Shown here: in pieces, positions 1-12,116 of the stretch
How positions within the stretch are numbered: the first letter of the stretch is position 1
Layout: the number at the start of each line of letters is the position of its first letter
Origin: Alopecurus myosuroides
Lineage: Eukaryota; Streptophyta; Magnoliopsida; Poales; Poaceae
Assembly (NCBI GenBank): GCA_028641055.1
Contig: CM054060.1
Span: 162,786,696-162,850,695, forward strand
DNA: 64,000 nucleotides
Reading direction: 5' to 3'
The notes under the pieces: model-generated
Databases searched by the model: none
Told to the model about the DNA's origin: nothing
What the model saw: the letters and a program-made list of their open reading frames with translations, nothing else
Made by a program: the position numbers and the translations under genes

Positions 1-165
1 TGAAACTAAAAACAACAGAAAACAGGGAACTGCTCTGTGGCATCTTGTCAATAGGTTAGTCCCGGAAATCGATAAAAAATGACATAAAGTGTATAGCAAA
101 CATGTAGGAAATAACATGAAAACAACATGGAATATCAGAAATTAAGGATACGTTATGACGTATCA
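1..165 (-). repeat. End of an element E-family (Athila-like) LTR, truncated by window edge
   Basis: This is the outer end of an LTR whose full copies lie at 21528-23097 and 26511-28080. It matches 27915-28080 almost base for base and ends in the same GACGTATCA. On the minus strand this is the first 165 bases of the LTR. What follows (CGGAG, then the D fragment) is also the same as after 28080, so this is a duplicated copy of that junction and not an independent insertion. Confidence 0.9.
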
Positions 166-260
166 CGGAGCTACGGAACTTTTCATGGATGGAGGCCAAT
201 TGATTTAGGGTTTTTGTGTCGGGGGGATATATCGGCGAAAGAGCGATGTCGGTGGGCGCC
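166..260 (-). repeat. Fragment of element D LTR, duplicate of 28081-28175
   Basis: A 95-base piece of an Athila-type LTR lies between the E LTR end and element A. It includes the D equivalent of the E LTR promoter (minus-strand TATA around GGGGGATATAT). It ends in GCGCC (256-260), the pentamer that flanks both ends of element A copy 2, so it is the left target-site duplication. Confidence 0.85.
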
Positions 261-807
261 TGTCTGATATATACTGAATAGGGGTATATTCGACATTGTC
301 CTAAGAGCCAGATTACTAGGGTGGCCTGTTGGTAATGGATCACAGTCCATTAGGCGGCCCAGTAATCTGACGCGCAGAAGCCGGATTCTAGAATAACCCG
401 GACCACGGCCCAAAGTGTTGCGGCTTGGAGTAGAAGACGGATTCCTTCCTTTCCAAGTTAGATACTTTCCGTAGTCTTCTAGGCTTCCTTTCTGTAACCC
501 CTAACCTGGCTATCTATAGAAAGCCGGACGGGAGAGAAGAACATAGAAGACAATTAGCTAGAAGCCAACTCGCCGAGAAGTTGATCCTCGCCTAGTTAGC
601 GAAACCCTACTCACATTGTACATTGTATACTTCAGGCTTCAGCCCTAATTTAGTGAGATTGCAGGAGTAGGAACGTCGCCTAGTTGCGACGTACCGAACC
701 TGGGTAAATTTGGTGTTACTGGTTGTTGTGCTACCACGTCCCCCCGACGTCTCTACTCGTAGGCTCATGGCACCCCAGTCTATGAATTCTACTACAATGT
801 CTCGACA
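261..807 (+). repeat. 5' LTR of element A copy 1 (547 bp)
   Basis: It starts TGTCTGATATA and ends TCTCGACA. It aligns over its full length with 28176-28722 and 61216-61761. The start has a T where the others have a G at the fifth base. The promoter TATA reads TATAGAAA (515-522) where the 3' LTR of copy 2 has TATATAAA (61470-61477), so the 5' LTR promoter has probably decayed. Confidence 0.93.
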
Positions 808-809
808 GT

Positions 810-827
810 TGGCACCCACCGTGGGGC
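810..827 (+). other. Primer binding site, element A copy 1 (tRNA-Lys type)
   Basis: TGGCACCCACCGTGGGGC lies two bases after the LTR. It complements the 3' end of plant tRNA-Lys (GCCCCACGGTGGGCGCCA, recalled from general knowledge) with one mismatch. The same site follows the 5' LTR of copy 2 at 28725-28742. Confidence 0.75.
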
Positions 828-832
828 TGACG

Positions 833-2180
833 ATGTCGGGCGTTAAGTTTCGATCGGGGATACTTGGCGGAATCGGCAGTACCATAATTGTCGGAAGCTT
901 GGAATTCGACAATAACGTCGGGCGCTTCCTCGACAATGGATCATACATGCCAGCACATAATCATATGGTAAGTGCCTGTGTTTTACCGATTGGATTTGCA
1001 AATATCTTTATCAGATTAACTGCAGAAGCAATGGGATTCTGTGGTGGAAGTAAATTTATCCCACCCGCCCTATACCCAGTTGAAGGAAACTATGATATCG
1101 GATTTTGCTCAGATCGCCAAAACCCTGAATTTGCTGCCTCTTCGGAGATGTCTGCAATCAGATCTCACTTCATTGGTATGGTGCAATCCGAGGTCGCTGA
1201 AAAACACGGAAGTGAGTAATCCCGTGGAAGATAGAGAAAATAACAATCCCACGGAGCCAGTGGAAGATCCGACACCCACCAACAAAACGGTGAACTCGGA
1301 AGCCGACTCCGTACTAGCTGCCATAGAGGCAAGATTGGAGTCAGAACCTAGATCTGAAGACATAGATTCAGAAGATGAAGATGAAGGCGCTTTCGAAAGA
1401 AAGGTTAAATCCATGCAGGGGCTTCCATGAAGTACTTATGGCAAAACCGAGTGATAACTCGGATGCCGAAGACGATGAAGATCCCAAAACACCTCCACCA
1501 AATGAGGAAAGAGAGGATGGTGAAACCAGCCCTGTTTACCCCGAGGTCAAGGAATTGACAGATTGGATTAACGGGCTTCCGTCAAGAATAGTGGATAGAT
1601 GGGATGATATGGCTAAAGTGTTCGCTCAGCACTTCCGGGGTACGTACAAACGCCCTAAGAGCATCAACCACCTAAATCGATGCGTCCAATTTGAAGACGA
1701 GTCATATGTCGACTTTATATCAAGATGGATAGCAATGAAAAACAGATGCTCTAGAGTAAGCGATGTACAAGCAATGCATGCTTTCATCAAAGGATTAAAA
1801 CCCGGCCTCGTACCGTTCATGGTTGGTTCAAAGGAGCACAAAGATCTCGGATCTATTCTTACTACAGCCAATGAACATGCAGCGGCCGAAGATGACATCA
1901 GAGCGAGAGGTGGAAATATTGATGCTTTGGTTCAGGCCAAAAAGGCGCCTCGTTCTGAAAACAAGACCACTCCAGAAGCACAGACAAAAACCGAAGAAGC
2001 AAATTTAACCTTTGAAAAGGATACTGGCGGCAAATGGAAAAGGAAGAAGCACAGAACCTATCTCCTATTCTAAGGAAGAGTGGGAAAAAATTAAGTCTGA
2101 AAACTGTGTCCACCATTGGCAATTTGGGAAACCTACCCATACAAATGCGTAGTGTCACCTCAATAAGCACATGAAGGGCA
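833..2180 (+). pseudogene. gag: Degenerate gag of element A copy 1
   Basis: The reading starts MSGVKFRSG at 833. A candidate 58-base intron (968-1025, GTAAGT...CTGCAG) joins it to an acidic N-terminal region open to 1430. The capsid core is in another frame (about 1437-2073) and shows the retrotransposon gag pattern around WDDMAKVFAQHF and FISRWIAMKNRCS. Further on, another frame holds a zinc-knuckle-like C-H-H remnant (ENCVHHWQFGKPTHTN) with an in-frame TAG. The frameshift near 1430 and the loss of frame near 2070 are shared with copy 2, so they predate the duplication. Capsid function is inferred from family resemblance. Confidence 0.75.
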
Positions 2181-2258
2181 CTGCAGGATCCGAGAATAAA
2201 GAAAAGAACTCCGAGAGGAAATTCTCCAAGTAAAAGCCAGAAGCTGAAAAAGAAGACA

Positions 2259-3254
2259 GTGAATCGGACACTGATGAAAAAATCCAGGAACAGCAGCAAA
2301 AAGGCGAACCAAAATTCCCGAGTCGATGGAGAATGCAATTTAACTTTCCTGGCAACTCCCTCAGCAAAACAGGCAAAGCGAACACTTCAAGAAATAAACG
2401 CGGTTGTCCCACCAACGCCCAAGTATTCCAATACGCCAATTACCTGGGATCAGTCAGATCATCCCGGAAATATCCCAGACCCCGGCACACAAGCTCTAAT
2501 TGTAAGACCTATTGTTCAAAACACTAGGCTAAAAAGAGTGCTGATGGATGGAGGATCCAGTATGAATATTATGTACTTGGATACACTGAAGCATCTGTGA
2601 ATCTCCGAGACCCAGCTCAAACATAGCAACATACGTTTCCACGACATCATTCCTGGCAGGCAAGCACATTCCCTAGGAGAAATTTCCCTAGATGTAACCT
2701 TCGGAGAAAGAGAACATTTCCGACAGGAAAAAATCTCATTCGAGGTGGTGTCGTTCGAAAGTGTATACCATGCAATACTCGGACGTCCAGCTTTCGCAAA
2801 ATTCATGGCAAGATCATGTTATATTTATAGCAAGCTGAAGATGCCAGGGCCAAAAGGAGGAGTAATCACCATATCAGGAGACTTCAAACTGGCTAACGAG
2901 CTGGAAAAAGGAAACGCCCTTTGTGCTTAAAAAGTAATAGCAAAGGAAGAACTAAAAGAGCTGGGAAAGGAAGTATCGCCGATGGAAATGCCGGCAGGAA
3001 AAGAAAGCCGGAAGCCGGCATATAGCGTCAAAGCTCCCGAGAATACAAGACATGTTATCCTCGATCCCAAAGATCCGACAAATTTTGTCGTAGTGGGGAC
3101 AGGGATGACCGACAAATAGGAAAGCGCGCTCATCGAGTTCCTCCGTGAGAACTGGGATATTTTTGCCTGGTGTCCTGCGGACATGCCGGGAGTACCCAGT
3201 TTTGATGCAAGAAGACGGAAGGCTATAGGCTAGGAAATTATCCGGCTTTTAGCA
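2259..3254 (+). pseudogene. pol: Degenerate aspartic protease and start of pol, element A copy 1
   Basis: The reading contains the retropepsin active-site region VLMDGGSSMNIMY (near 2540) and the downstream AILGRPAFAKFM (near 2770), the usual Gypsy protease pair. Stops interrupt it after TLKHL (2598), after NALCA (copy 1 only), after MTDK (3117-3119) and at IG-stop-EII near 3231. The last two are shared with copy 2. The linker ESALIEFLRENWDIFAW that normally precedes reverse transcriptase is recognisable. The frame is cut by element F at 3254 and resumes at 12112. Confidence 0.8.
3250..3254. repeat. Left target-site duplication of element F (TAGCA)
   Basis: TAGCA occurs immediately before the F LTR here and immediately after it at 12112-12116. 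The uninterrupted site in copy 2 (31174-31178) has a single TAGCA, which confirms the insertion. Confidence 0.97.
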
Positions 3255-6200
3255 TGTGACGCCCCGAGATCGGGCACTATGCAGATTTCAGCATTCCCGC
3301 CAAAATCCACATAATAACCGATTCCAGGTTGCCACTTGTGATAACATTACAACAGTTCACGAATAATCCACAACAACAACATAATGAGATATATACAAGA
3401 AGACTCGAACGAGTCAGGGATACAACTGACACCATACAGAGATCCAACTAACAGCGGAAGAAAACAACATAGCGTCCGACTACGGACAAGATACAAATTG
3501 GACTAAGAGTCCTGAAGATAACCGAGAGCGTCCAATCCCTGCCCAGGCCAAGCCGGAGGGATTCCCAAGCTAACGTCGTCAGACTTCAAACCTGTTGACT
3601 GCAATGTTGAATATGCAGCCACGAAAAAGGATTCGTGGGTCAGTACGGTTAAGTACTGGCAAGTGGATAAACCATACTCACAAGATACCAGCGTAACCAG
3701 TCATCACAAGATACAAATACTTTGGGTTCAATGGAAAGGAAGGGATTATTGCCAATAAGCGGCAGCGGGATGCACTAACCAACTACAGAGACTCACTACA
3801 ACATCCGGCTAAAAGAGGGGGATAAGATAGCGTATCGTAACCAACTACAACTACTCAACAAACAATACCCATCCAATGTCACCCCCTACTAAGGAAGCAA
3901 CCCAAGGATAACTCACACTGTTGGATTAATGATGGATCAAGTTATTGTGTCAATAAGACTATTACTAGGCAAGTATCATTAGTTAGGTGTAAGTTGTTCT
4001 GAGTACTTGTTAGCCAGTACTTTCACCAAGTCAACCATAACCGCGGAAAACACGGCTTCTCGAGAAGATTTAACCCTGCGGGGATGCACCAATTTGGCCG
4101 TACACGTAAGAATAACCCGCCAGACGGGGGATCAACCCACCAAGCGAGGTACTCAACAAAACCCAACTCTTCTTCGCATCAAGCCCAAAGAACCCCGTGC
4201 AGTTGAGCGCACGGCTAATCAAGCCCCACGAAGAAAAGGGGACCCTCATAGCACTCTAAGAACGTGTCTCCCTAAATGCCGACTACAAAAGTTCCACCCT
4301 GGCCTGGGTTCGCAAGATCATGCATGCGGCAAATGGAAAACCCGAACTAAATGAGGCGATTTGGATGAGATGCGAATCGAATCAAATTGAGGGGGGCGCC
4401 CATACTCGCTTCCCACATGCGGTTAGTGCGCTCATCATGGATAAGTAGACAAGACCCTTTTCCTAATTAGGGTCGACACTAGCAGGCTTCAAAACCACGC
4501 CGGGCCTCCTGCCGGTGCCTTATCATCAAATTATTATTACCCAAAACATTAACATGTTGTTGATTGAATTGAAACCCAACTATCAAACTAAACAGTTGAT
4601 AAGACGGACAACAAGACTTGAGCGAAAACAACACTAAGCATGCAACTACGACACGAGGGCCAGCAGGGTAAACAAACAACAGTTAATAGGAAGTGGAAGG
4701 AAGGCTATATCATGGCTGCAAGGTAAACATATAATAGGATCGAGACACAAGCATCGAATCAACAGGCTAGAATAAGAACAACGGAAAGAATCGGTAACAA
4801 GTGATGAAAGGCAGCCATTTGGCAGCAAGTGAGTATACTTGCCTGGAATCCAGCAAGTAGAGGTACATCCGAAGAACCTGTCGTTGCTCACGTCATCTCA
4901 ACGTTCTATCCGGGAAGAAGCAACGAACCTCGAACAAACACCGGATGCAACAATTACTACTACGGCAAAAGATCCAGCATGATCCTATTTTATATGCATG
5001 GCATGGCAAGAGGCAACAGGGGAAACAACTTAAGCAATTTAATCGGAACCGGAGTCCGGAGAAATAGGAATTGGTTCAAGTTGTTTAGCTAACCATCAAG
5101 TTAAATGTTGTTTAGCATGGAAAACAGTAAATAGGTGAGTTAAGCAATATTAAATGGAATAGGGCAACAATTGAATTAAATACCCCAACACATTCCATAT
5201 TTATCTATTAGGTGAACATACATAACACCACTACAAATGCAACATGCAAGGTGCAAACATGAACATGGATGGCATGAACAGATTAAGTGCATTTTTTTGG
5301 TATGAAAACATATTTTATTTGTTGGATTTGGAATTAAAATGAGCAAGTTATCAAATTAGCAATTTTAATGCATTAATTAAGAAATAGTTGTTTTCAGCAA
5401 TTTAAATTATTCAAAACGGAAAACAAAGTTGATATTTGCAAGGTTTAGAGAATTTTGATTGGAAAACATATTTTACTTTTCATATTTGGAGTTAAAATGA
5501 ATTAGTTATGATTTATGCAATTAAATCAATTTAAATTGAGCCGGAAGCCCAACATTTAATTTAGGAGGTTCACGTTATTTATCTACCCATCAAGATTAAA
5601 TGTTGTTTAACATGGCGAGATAATATAAAGATGAGCTATGCAATTTTAAATGGAACCGGAACAATATTTAATTATCCCAACTCATTCCATATTTAATTAT
5701 TAGATGATATTACTATTACCCGCACCCACAAGATGCAATGCAACACATGAATGATTTAATATGCACGATATAGATGACATTTAGAAAATAGGCATATAGG
5801 GTATAGGGTTTGGGTTCGCACGTTGGAAAGAGGATCGCCGGGGTCAACGCCGGAAACTTCGGAACGTGGAGGAAGTAGACGACGTCGGGGACGTAGGGGA
5901 AGTCGTCGTTCTCGTTCCGTAGCCGAGGTAGTCGTTCACGTCATCGGTGGTTGTTGTCGATCTTTTCATCGAGGTCCGAAGAGGAAGTAGACATAGTCGT
6001 GGTCGAGGTACTCGCCGCGTCCGTATAGAAGATCTTGGTGGTTCCGATCTTTCGGGTCGATGGCGAACGGGGCGATTCTCCGGTCTTCGGGGTTCACGAC
6101 ATCATCTCCCGGACACGCACGAAGGCGGCCAACGCAAAACGGACATGACGTAGATCTTGGCAAGAATCCACGGATATTGTCTTGTCGGAGAAGAACTTGG

Positions 6201-7433
6201 CGATCCTAGGTCGAGGACGTAACTTGGTGGCTTCCATCGAAGGTGAACTTGGCGCCTCCGGTGACGGAGTCCCATGGACGCGCACGAAGGCGGCCATCAC
6301 ACAGCGGAAGCAACGACAAGACATGACATATGGCAGAGGGGCGTCGTACCTCTTGCAGGACTTGCATCAAACACATGGCGGGAATCGAACATGTACTCGA
6401 CGGGTGCATCGAACAAGTAGGCACACGCGATCATGATGAGTAACAGCAACAACAACTAGATCCAAAGGAGGCGCCGGGAGTTGTAGACGACCTTCAGTAT
6501 GAAGACCTCGAGGAGGCGCGTCTCTGGCGACAGAGATGCTCGTGGAACTGACGAGCTTCGGGGCAGTAGCACGTGGATGGAGCCGGCAGGACGAGGTCGT
6601 GGCGGAGCTCGGGCACCTGCGCGCTGGTCAGTTCAAAGAAGAGGTCGTCGGGGACGGAGCTCCACGCGCGCACTGATGTCCATGGCGCTGCAGTGGAGAG
6701 GCCAAGATGAGGTCGAGGCGGTCGGGTGTAAGGAGGGAGAGGCGAGGGCGAGTAGGGAGGCGGCCGGCAGCGGGCAGGGGAGGCGGAGAGGAGCGGCCGG
6801 CGGGAGGCGCCGGAGTTGCCACGGGAGGGAGGAGTAGAGAGGCGGCGCTCGGCCGGAGATGCAAGGAGGAGGAGGGCGTCCATGAGGAATGGAGAGAGGG
6901 GGGAAGGGAGCAGCAGGGGCATGGCCTCCTGGCCAGAGGAGGAAGGAGGTGTGGGGGGGAAGACGAGAGAGAGGGTGCGGCGGCGGCGTCCAGCAGGAGG
7001 AAGGAGACGATGGGGTCGATCCCCTTCTGTGTCGCGTGCGTGTGTTGTGTGCGGTGTGTGTGCGTGGGCTCTGTGTTGTGCTGTGTGCGTGTGGGCTAGG
7101 GTTAGGGGATGGTACGGGGTGGGCTGGCTTTAGGCCTAGCCTCTCCCTAAAACTTTTTTTTTCCAGAAATTATTGAGAGAGAGATTCTAGTGAGGGTTTT
7201 AATTAGGAAAACAATGTGGGTACAATAATTTGAATAAAAACAGTGATTTACTTATAAGTCATGTGAAGATTGAGAAAGCAATCCAAAAAAAATATGTTGA
7301 GTTGACAATTAAATTAGCATTGAGAGAAAACAATTTTTAAGGGTAAAAAAAAATGCAATGCATGATGCCATGATGCGAAAAAAAAAGAAAACAAACAATT
7401 TTTTATTTTGGGGGAAAACCCCCGGGTGTTACA
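3255..7433 (-). repeat. Element F, lower LTR (3' LTR of the minus-strand element)
   Basis: 4179 bases. AT-rich outer parts surround a GC-rich block at about 5800-7140 (on the minus strand a pyrimidine-rich, leader-like stretch). The AT-rich part contains imperfect internal duplications: about 5088-5225 resembles about 5583-5710, and about 5309-5400 resembles about 5456-5530. ORFs in the GC-rich block (for example minus 6494-6922) are low-complexity Pro/Ser/Arg-rich and match no family I recognise. Confidence 0.92.
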
Positions 7434-7931
7434 GTCGACACCACTAACAAGGGATTGCGCCCTCGCAATCCACCTGCTAACCCGGGAGGGGAAAGAAGTT
7501 CGACTATCGATTCTTCATGCTTCCAGTCGATCTCCTCGACACCAGTAACAAGGGTTTCTCGACACCACTAACAAGAGATTCTTGCTCGGGCTGATGACGA
7601 TGTTCTTCCACCAGGAATCTTCCGATGATCGAACCTATTAGGTTAAAGGCTCAGAAAACGTCCACCCACGTAGGGTCCTAACACTTTGAAAGATAGACAA
7701 GGGGGGAGACTCCAAAACAAATAAGATGGGAGGGGAAATAGAATAGGGGTAAGGAGAAAACAAGAATCCTATTGAGATGTTTTCCAAAATAGTTTAGCAG
7801 AAATACTTTTTGACATTCTAGAAACAACGACCGTTAGCTAGGTTATCCTACAGGCTTTGCGGACCCGTTGCTTCGATAACCATTCGTATCGAAACATTAT
7901 CGGGAATCAGAACCAAGGCTCTGATACCATT
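7434..7931 (-). other. Element F internal core, non-coding
   Basis: These 498 bases between the LTRs have no meaningful ORF. On the minus strand the primer site comes first (7918-7929). Near the other end the motif CTTGTTAGTGGTGTCGA (or a one-base variant) occurs three times: next to the 3' LTR (about 7436-7452) and twice about 100 bases away (about 7536-7582). A conventional purine-rich tract before the 3' LTR is not obvious, and this motif takes its place. Confidence 0.85.
7918..7929 (-). other. Primer binding site of element F (tRNA-iMet type)
   Basis: GCTCTGATACCA on the plus strand is TGGTATCAGAGC on the minus strand, the standard site complementary to initiator methionine tRNA. It is two bases from the LTR at 7932, which sets the element orientation as minus. 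Confidence 0.92.
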
Positions 7932-10900
7932 TGTGACGCCCCGAGATCGGGCACTATGCAGATTTCAGCATTCCCGCCAAAATCCACATAATAACCGATT
8001 CCAGGTTGCCACTTGTGATAACATTACAACAGTTCACGAATAATCCACAACAACAACAGAATGAGATATATACAAGAAGACTCGAACGAGTCAGGGATAC
8101 AACTGTCACCATACAAAGATCCAAATAACAGCGGAAGAAAACAACATAGCGTCCGACTACGGACAAGATACAAATTGGACTAAGAGTCCTGAAGATAACC
8201 GAGAGCGTCCAATCCCTGCCCAGGCCAAGCCGGAGGGATTCCCAAGCTAACGTCGTCAGACTGTAAACCTGTTGACTGCAATGTTGAATATGCAGCCACG
8301 AAAAAGGATTCGTGGGTCAGTACGGTTAAGTACTGGCAAGTGGATAAACCATACTCACAAGATACCGGCGTAACCAGTCATCACAAGATACAAATACTTT
8401 GGGTTCAACGGAAAGGAAGGGATTATTGCCAATAAGCGGCAGCGGGATGCACTAACCAACTACAGAGACTCACTACAACATCCGGCTAAAAGAGGGGGAT
8501 AAGATAGCGTATCGTAACCAACTACAACTACTCAACAAACAATACCCATCCAATGTCACCCCCTACTAAGGAAGCAACCCAAGGATAACTCACACTGTTG
8601 GATTAATGATGGATCAAGTTATTGTGTCAATAAGACTATTACTAGTCAAGTATCATTAGTTAGGTGTAAGTTGTTCTGAGTACTTGTTAGCCAGTACTTT
8701 CACCAAGTCAACCATAACCGCGGAAAACACGGCTTCTCGAGAAGATTTAACCCTGCAGGGATGCACCAATTTGGCCGTACACGTAAGAATAACCCGCCAG
8801 ACGGGGGATCAACCCACCAAGCGAGGTACTCAACACAACCCAACTCTTCTTCGCATCAAGCCCAAAGAACCCCGTGCAGTTGAGCGCACGTCTAATCAAG
8901 CCCCACGAAGAAAAGGGGACCCTCATAGCACTCTAAGAACGTGTCTCCCTAAATGCCGACTACAAAAGTTCCACCCTGGCCTGGGTTCGCAAGATCATGC
9001 ATGCGGCAAATGGAAAACCCGAACTAAATGAGGCGATTTGGACGAGATGCGAATCGAATCAAATTGAGGGGGGCGCCCATACTCGCTTCCCACATGCGGT
9101 TAGTGCGCTCATCATGGATAAGTAGACAAGACCCTTTTCCTAATTAGGGTCGACACTAGCAGGCTTCAAAACCACGCCGGGCCTCCTGCCGGTGCCTTAT
9201 CATCAAATTATTATTACCCAAAACATTAACATGTTGTTGATTGAATTGAAACCCAACTATCAAACTAAACAGTTGATAAGACGGACAACAAGACTTGAGC
9301 GAAAACAACACTAAGCATGCAACTACGACACGAGGGCCAGCAGGGTAAACAAACAACAGTTAATAGGAAGTGGAAGGAAGGCTATATCATGGCTGCAAGG
9401 TAAACATATAATAGGATCGAGACACAAGCATCGAATCAACAGGCTAGAATAAGAACAACGGAAAGAATCGGTAACAAGTGATGAAAGGCAGCCATTTGGC
9501 AGCAAGTGAGTATACTTGCCTGGAATCCAGCAAGTAGAGGTACATCCGAAGAACCTGTCGTTGCTCACATCATCTCAACGTCCTATCCGGGAAGAAGCAA
9601 CAAACCTCGAACAAACACCGGATGCAACAATTACTACTACGGCAAAAGATCCAGCATGATCCTATTTTATATGCATGGCATGGCAAGAGGCAACAGGGGA
9701 AACAACTTAAGCAATTTAATCGGAACCGGAGTCCGGAGAAATAGGAATTGGTTCAAGTTGTTTAGCTAACCATCAAGTTAAATGTTGTTTAGCATGGAAA
9801 ACAGTAAATAGGTGAGTTAAGCAATATGAAATGGAATAGGGCAACGATTGAATTAAATACCCCAACACATTCCATATTTATCTATTAGGTGAACATACAT
9901 AACACCACTACAAATGCAACATGCAAGGTGCAAACATGAACATGGATGGCATGAACAGATTAAGTGCATTTTTTTGGTATGAAAACATATTTTATTTGTT
10001 GGATTTGGAATTAAAATGAGCAAGTTATCAAATTAGCAATTTTAATGCATTAATTAAGAAATAGTTGTTTTCAGCAATTTAAATTATTCAAAACGGAAAA
10101 CAAAGTTGATATTTGCAAGGTTTAGAGAATTTTGATTGGAAAACATATTTTACTTTTCAAATTTGGAGTTAAAATGAATTAGTTATGATTTATGCAATTA
10201 AATCAATTTAAATTGAGCCGGAAGCCCAACATTTAATTTAGGAGGTTCACGTTATTTATCTACCCATCAAGATTAAATGTTGTTTAACATGGCGAGATAA
10301 TATAAAGATGAGCTATGCAATTTTAAATGGAACCGGAACAATATTTAATTATCCCAACTCATTCCATATTTAATTATTAGATGATATTACTATTACCCGC
10401 ACCCACAAGATGCAATGCAACACATGAATGATTTAATATGCACGATATAGATGACATTTAGAAAATAGGCATATAGGGTATAGGGTTTGGGTTCGCACGT
10501 TGGAAAGAGGATCGCCGGGGTCAACGCTGGAAACTTCGGAACGTGGAGGAAGTAGACGACGTCGGGGACGTAGGGGAAGTCATCGTTCTCGTTCCGTAGC
10601 CGAGGTAGTCGTTCACGTCATCGGTGGTCGTTGTCGATCTTTTCATCGAGGTCCGAAGAGGAAGTAGACATAGTCGTGGTCGAGGTACTCGCCGCGTCCG
10701 TATAGAAGATCTTGGTGGTTCCGATCTTTGGGGTCGATGGCGAACGGGGCGATTCTCCGGTCTTCGGGGTTCACGACATCATCTCCCGGACACGCACGAA
10801 GGCGGCCAACGCAAAACGGACATGACGCAGATCTTGGCAAGAATCCACGGATATTGTCTTGTCGGAGAAGAACTTGGCGATCCTAGGTCGAGGACGTAAC

Positions 10901-12111
10901 TTGGTGGCTTCCATCGAAGGTGAACTTGGCGCCTCCGGTGACGGAGTCCCATGGACGCGCGCGAAGGCGGCCATCACACAGCGGAAGCAACGACAAGACA
11001 TGACATATGGCAGAGGGGCGTCGTACCTCTTGCAGGACTTGCATCAAACACATGGCGGGCATCGAACATGTACTCGACGGGTGCATCGAACAAGTAGGCA
11101 CATGCGATCATGATGAGTAACAGCAACAACAACTAGATCCAAAGGAGGCGTCGGGAGTTGTAGACGACCTTCAGTATGAAGACCTCGAGGAGGCGCATCT
11201 CTGGCGACAGAGATGCTCGTGGAACTGACGAGCTTCGGGGCAGTAGCACGTGGATGGAGCCGGCAGGACGAGGTCGTGGCGGAGCTCGGGCACCTGCGCG
11301 CTGGTCAGTTCAAAGAAGAGGTCGTCGGGGACGGAGCTCCAGGCGCGCACTGATGTCCATGGCGCTGCAGTGGAGAGGCCGAGATGAGGTCGAGGCGGTC
11401 GGGTGTAAGGAGGGAGAGGCGAGGGCGAGCAGGGAGGCGGCCGACAGCGGGCAGGGGAGGCGGAGAGGAGCGGCCGGCGGGAGGCGCCGGAGTTGCCAAG
11501 GGAGGGAGGAGTAGAGAGGCGGCGCTCGGCCGGAGATGCAAGGAGGAGGAGGGCGTCCATGAGGAATGGAGAGAGGGGGGGAAGGGAGCAGCAGGGGCAT
11601 GGCCTCCTGGCCAGAGGAGGAAGGAGGCGTGGGGGGGAAGACGAGACAGAGGGTGCGGCGGCGGCGTCCAGCAGGAGGAAGGAGACGATGGGGTCGATCC
11701 CCTTCTGTGTCGCGTGCGTGTGTTGTGTGCGGTGTGTGTGCGTGGGCTCTGTGTTGTGCTGTGTGCGTGTGGGCTAGGGTTAGGGGATGGTACGGGGTGG
11801 GCTGGCTTTAGGCCTAGCCTCTCCCTAAAAATTTTTTTTTCCAGAAATTATTGAGAGAGAGATTCTAGTGAGGGTTTTAATTAGGAAAACAATGTGGGTA
11901 CAATAATTTGAATAAAAACAGAGATTTAGTTATAAGTCATGTGAAGATTGAGAAAGCAATCCAAAAAAAATATGTTGAGTTGACAATTAAATTAGCATTG
12001 AGAGAAAACAATTTTTAAGGGTAAAAAAAAATGCAATGCATGATGCCATGATGCGAAAAAAAAAGAAAACAAACAATTTTTTATTTTGGGGGAAAACCCC
12101 CGGGTGTTACA
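7932..12111 (-). repeat. Element F, upper LTR (5' LTR of the minus-strand element)
   Basis: 4180 bases, collinear with 3255-7433 with scattered substitutions (for example ACAGAATG against ACATAATG, and AGTCAAGT against AGGCAAGT). The GC-rich block is at about 10480-11820. Confidence 0.92.
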
Positions 12112-12116
12112 TAGCA
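12112..12116. repeat. Right target-site duplication of element F (TAGCA)
   Basis: Perfect repeat of 3250-3254. The interrupted pol of element A resumes here, with ADFIREV in frame after it. Confidence 0.97.

Larger units (their letters stand above)
3255..12111 (-). mobile_element. Element F: LARD-like LTR retrotransposon with 4.18-kb LTRs and a 498-bp core
   Basis: Two near-identical LTRs (3255-7433 and 7932-12111) flank only 498 bases. On the minus strand the LTR starts TGTAACACCC and ends GGCGTCACA. The strand is fixed by a tRNA-iMet primer site next to the right-hand LTR. There is no gag or pol. It is inserted between protease and reverse transcriptase of A copy 1 with perfect 5-bp duplications and is absent from copy 2, so it postdates the duplication. 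By eye the LTRs differ at about 1% of positions. The design resembles the large retrotransposon derivatives described in Triticeae (Sukkula-like), but with a far smaller core. Family assignment is an inference. Confidence 0.93.

Noticed and set aside
6494..6922. 142-codon ORF in the GC-rich part of the F LTR (and its counterpart at 11171-11560) as a captured host gene
   Set aside because: Low-complexity Pro/Ser/Arg-rich translation, open in several frames on both strands, differing between the two LTRs, and with no recognisable domain. GC-rich composition alone explains it.
7090..7110. Telomere-like TTAGGG context (GGGCTAGGGTTAGGGG)
   Set aside because: Only one to two degenerate units, repeated in both F LTRs; no array.
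12036..12116. Reading the reverse transcriptase of copy 1 as starting inside element F (Met at 12036)
   Set aside because: The upstream 76 bases belong to the F LTR; the true continuation of the frame lies at 3254 on the other side of F.
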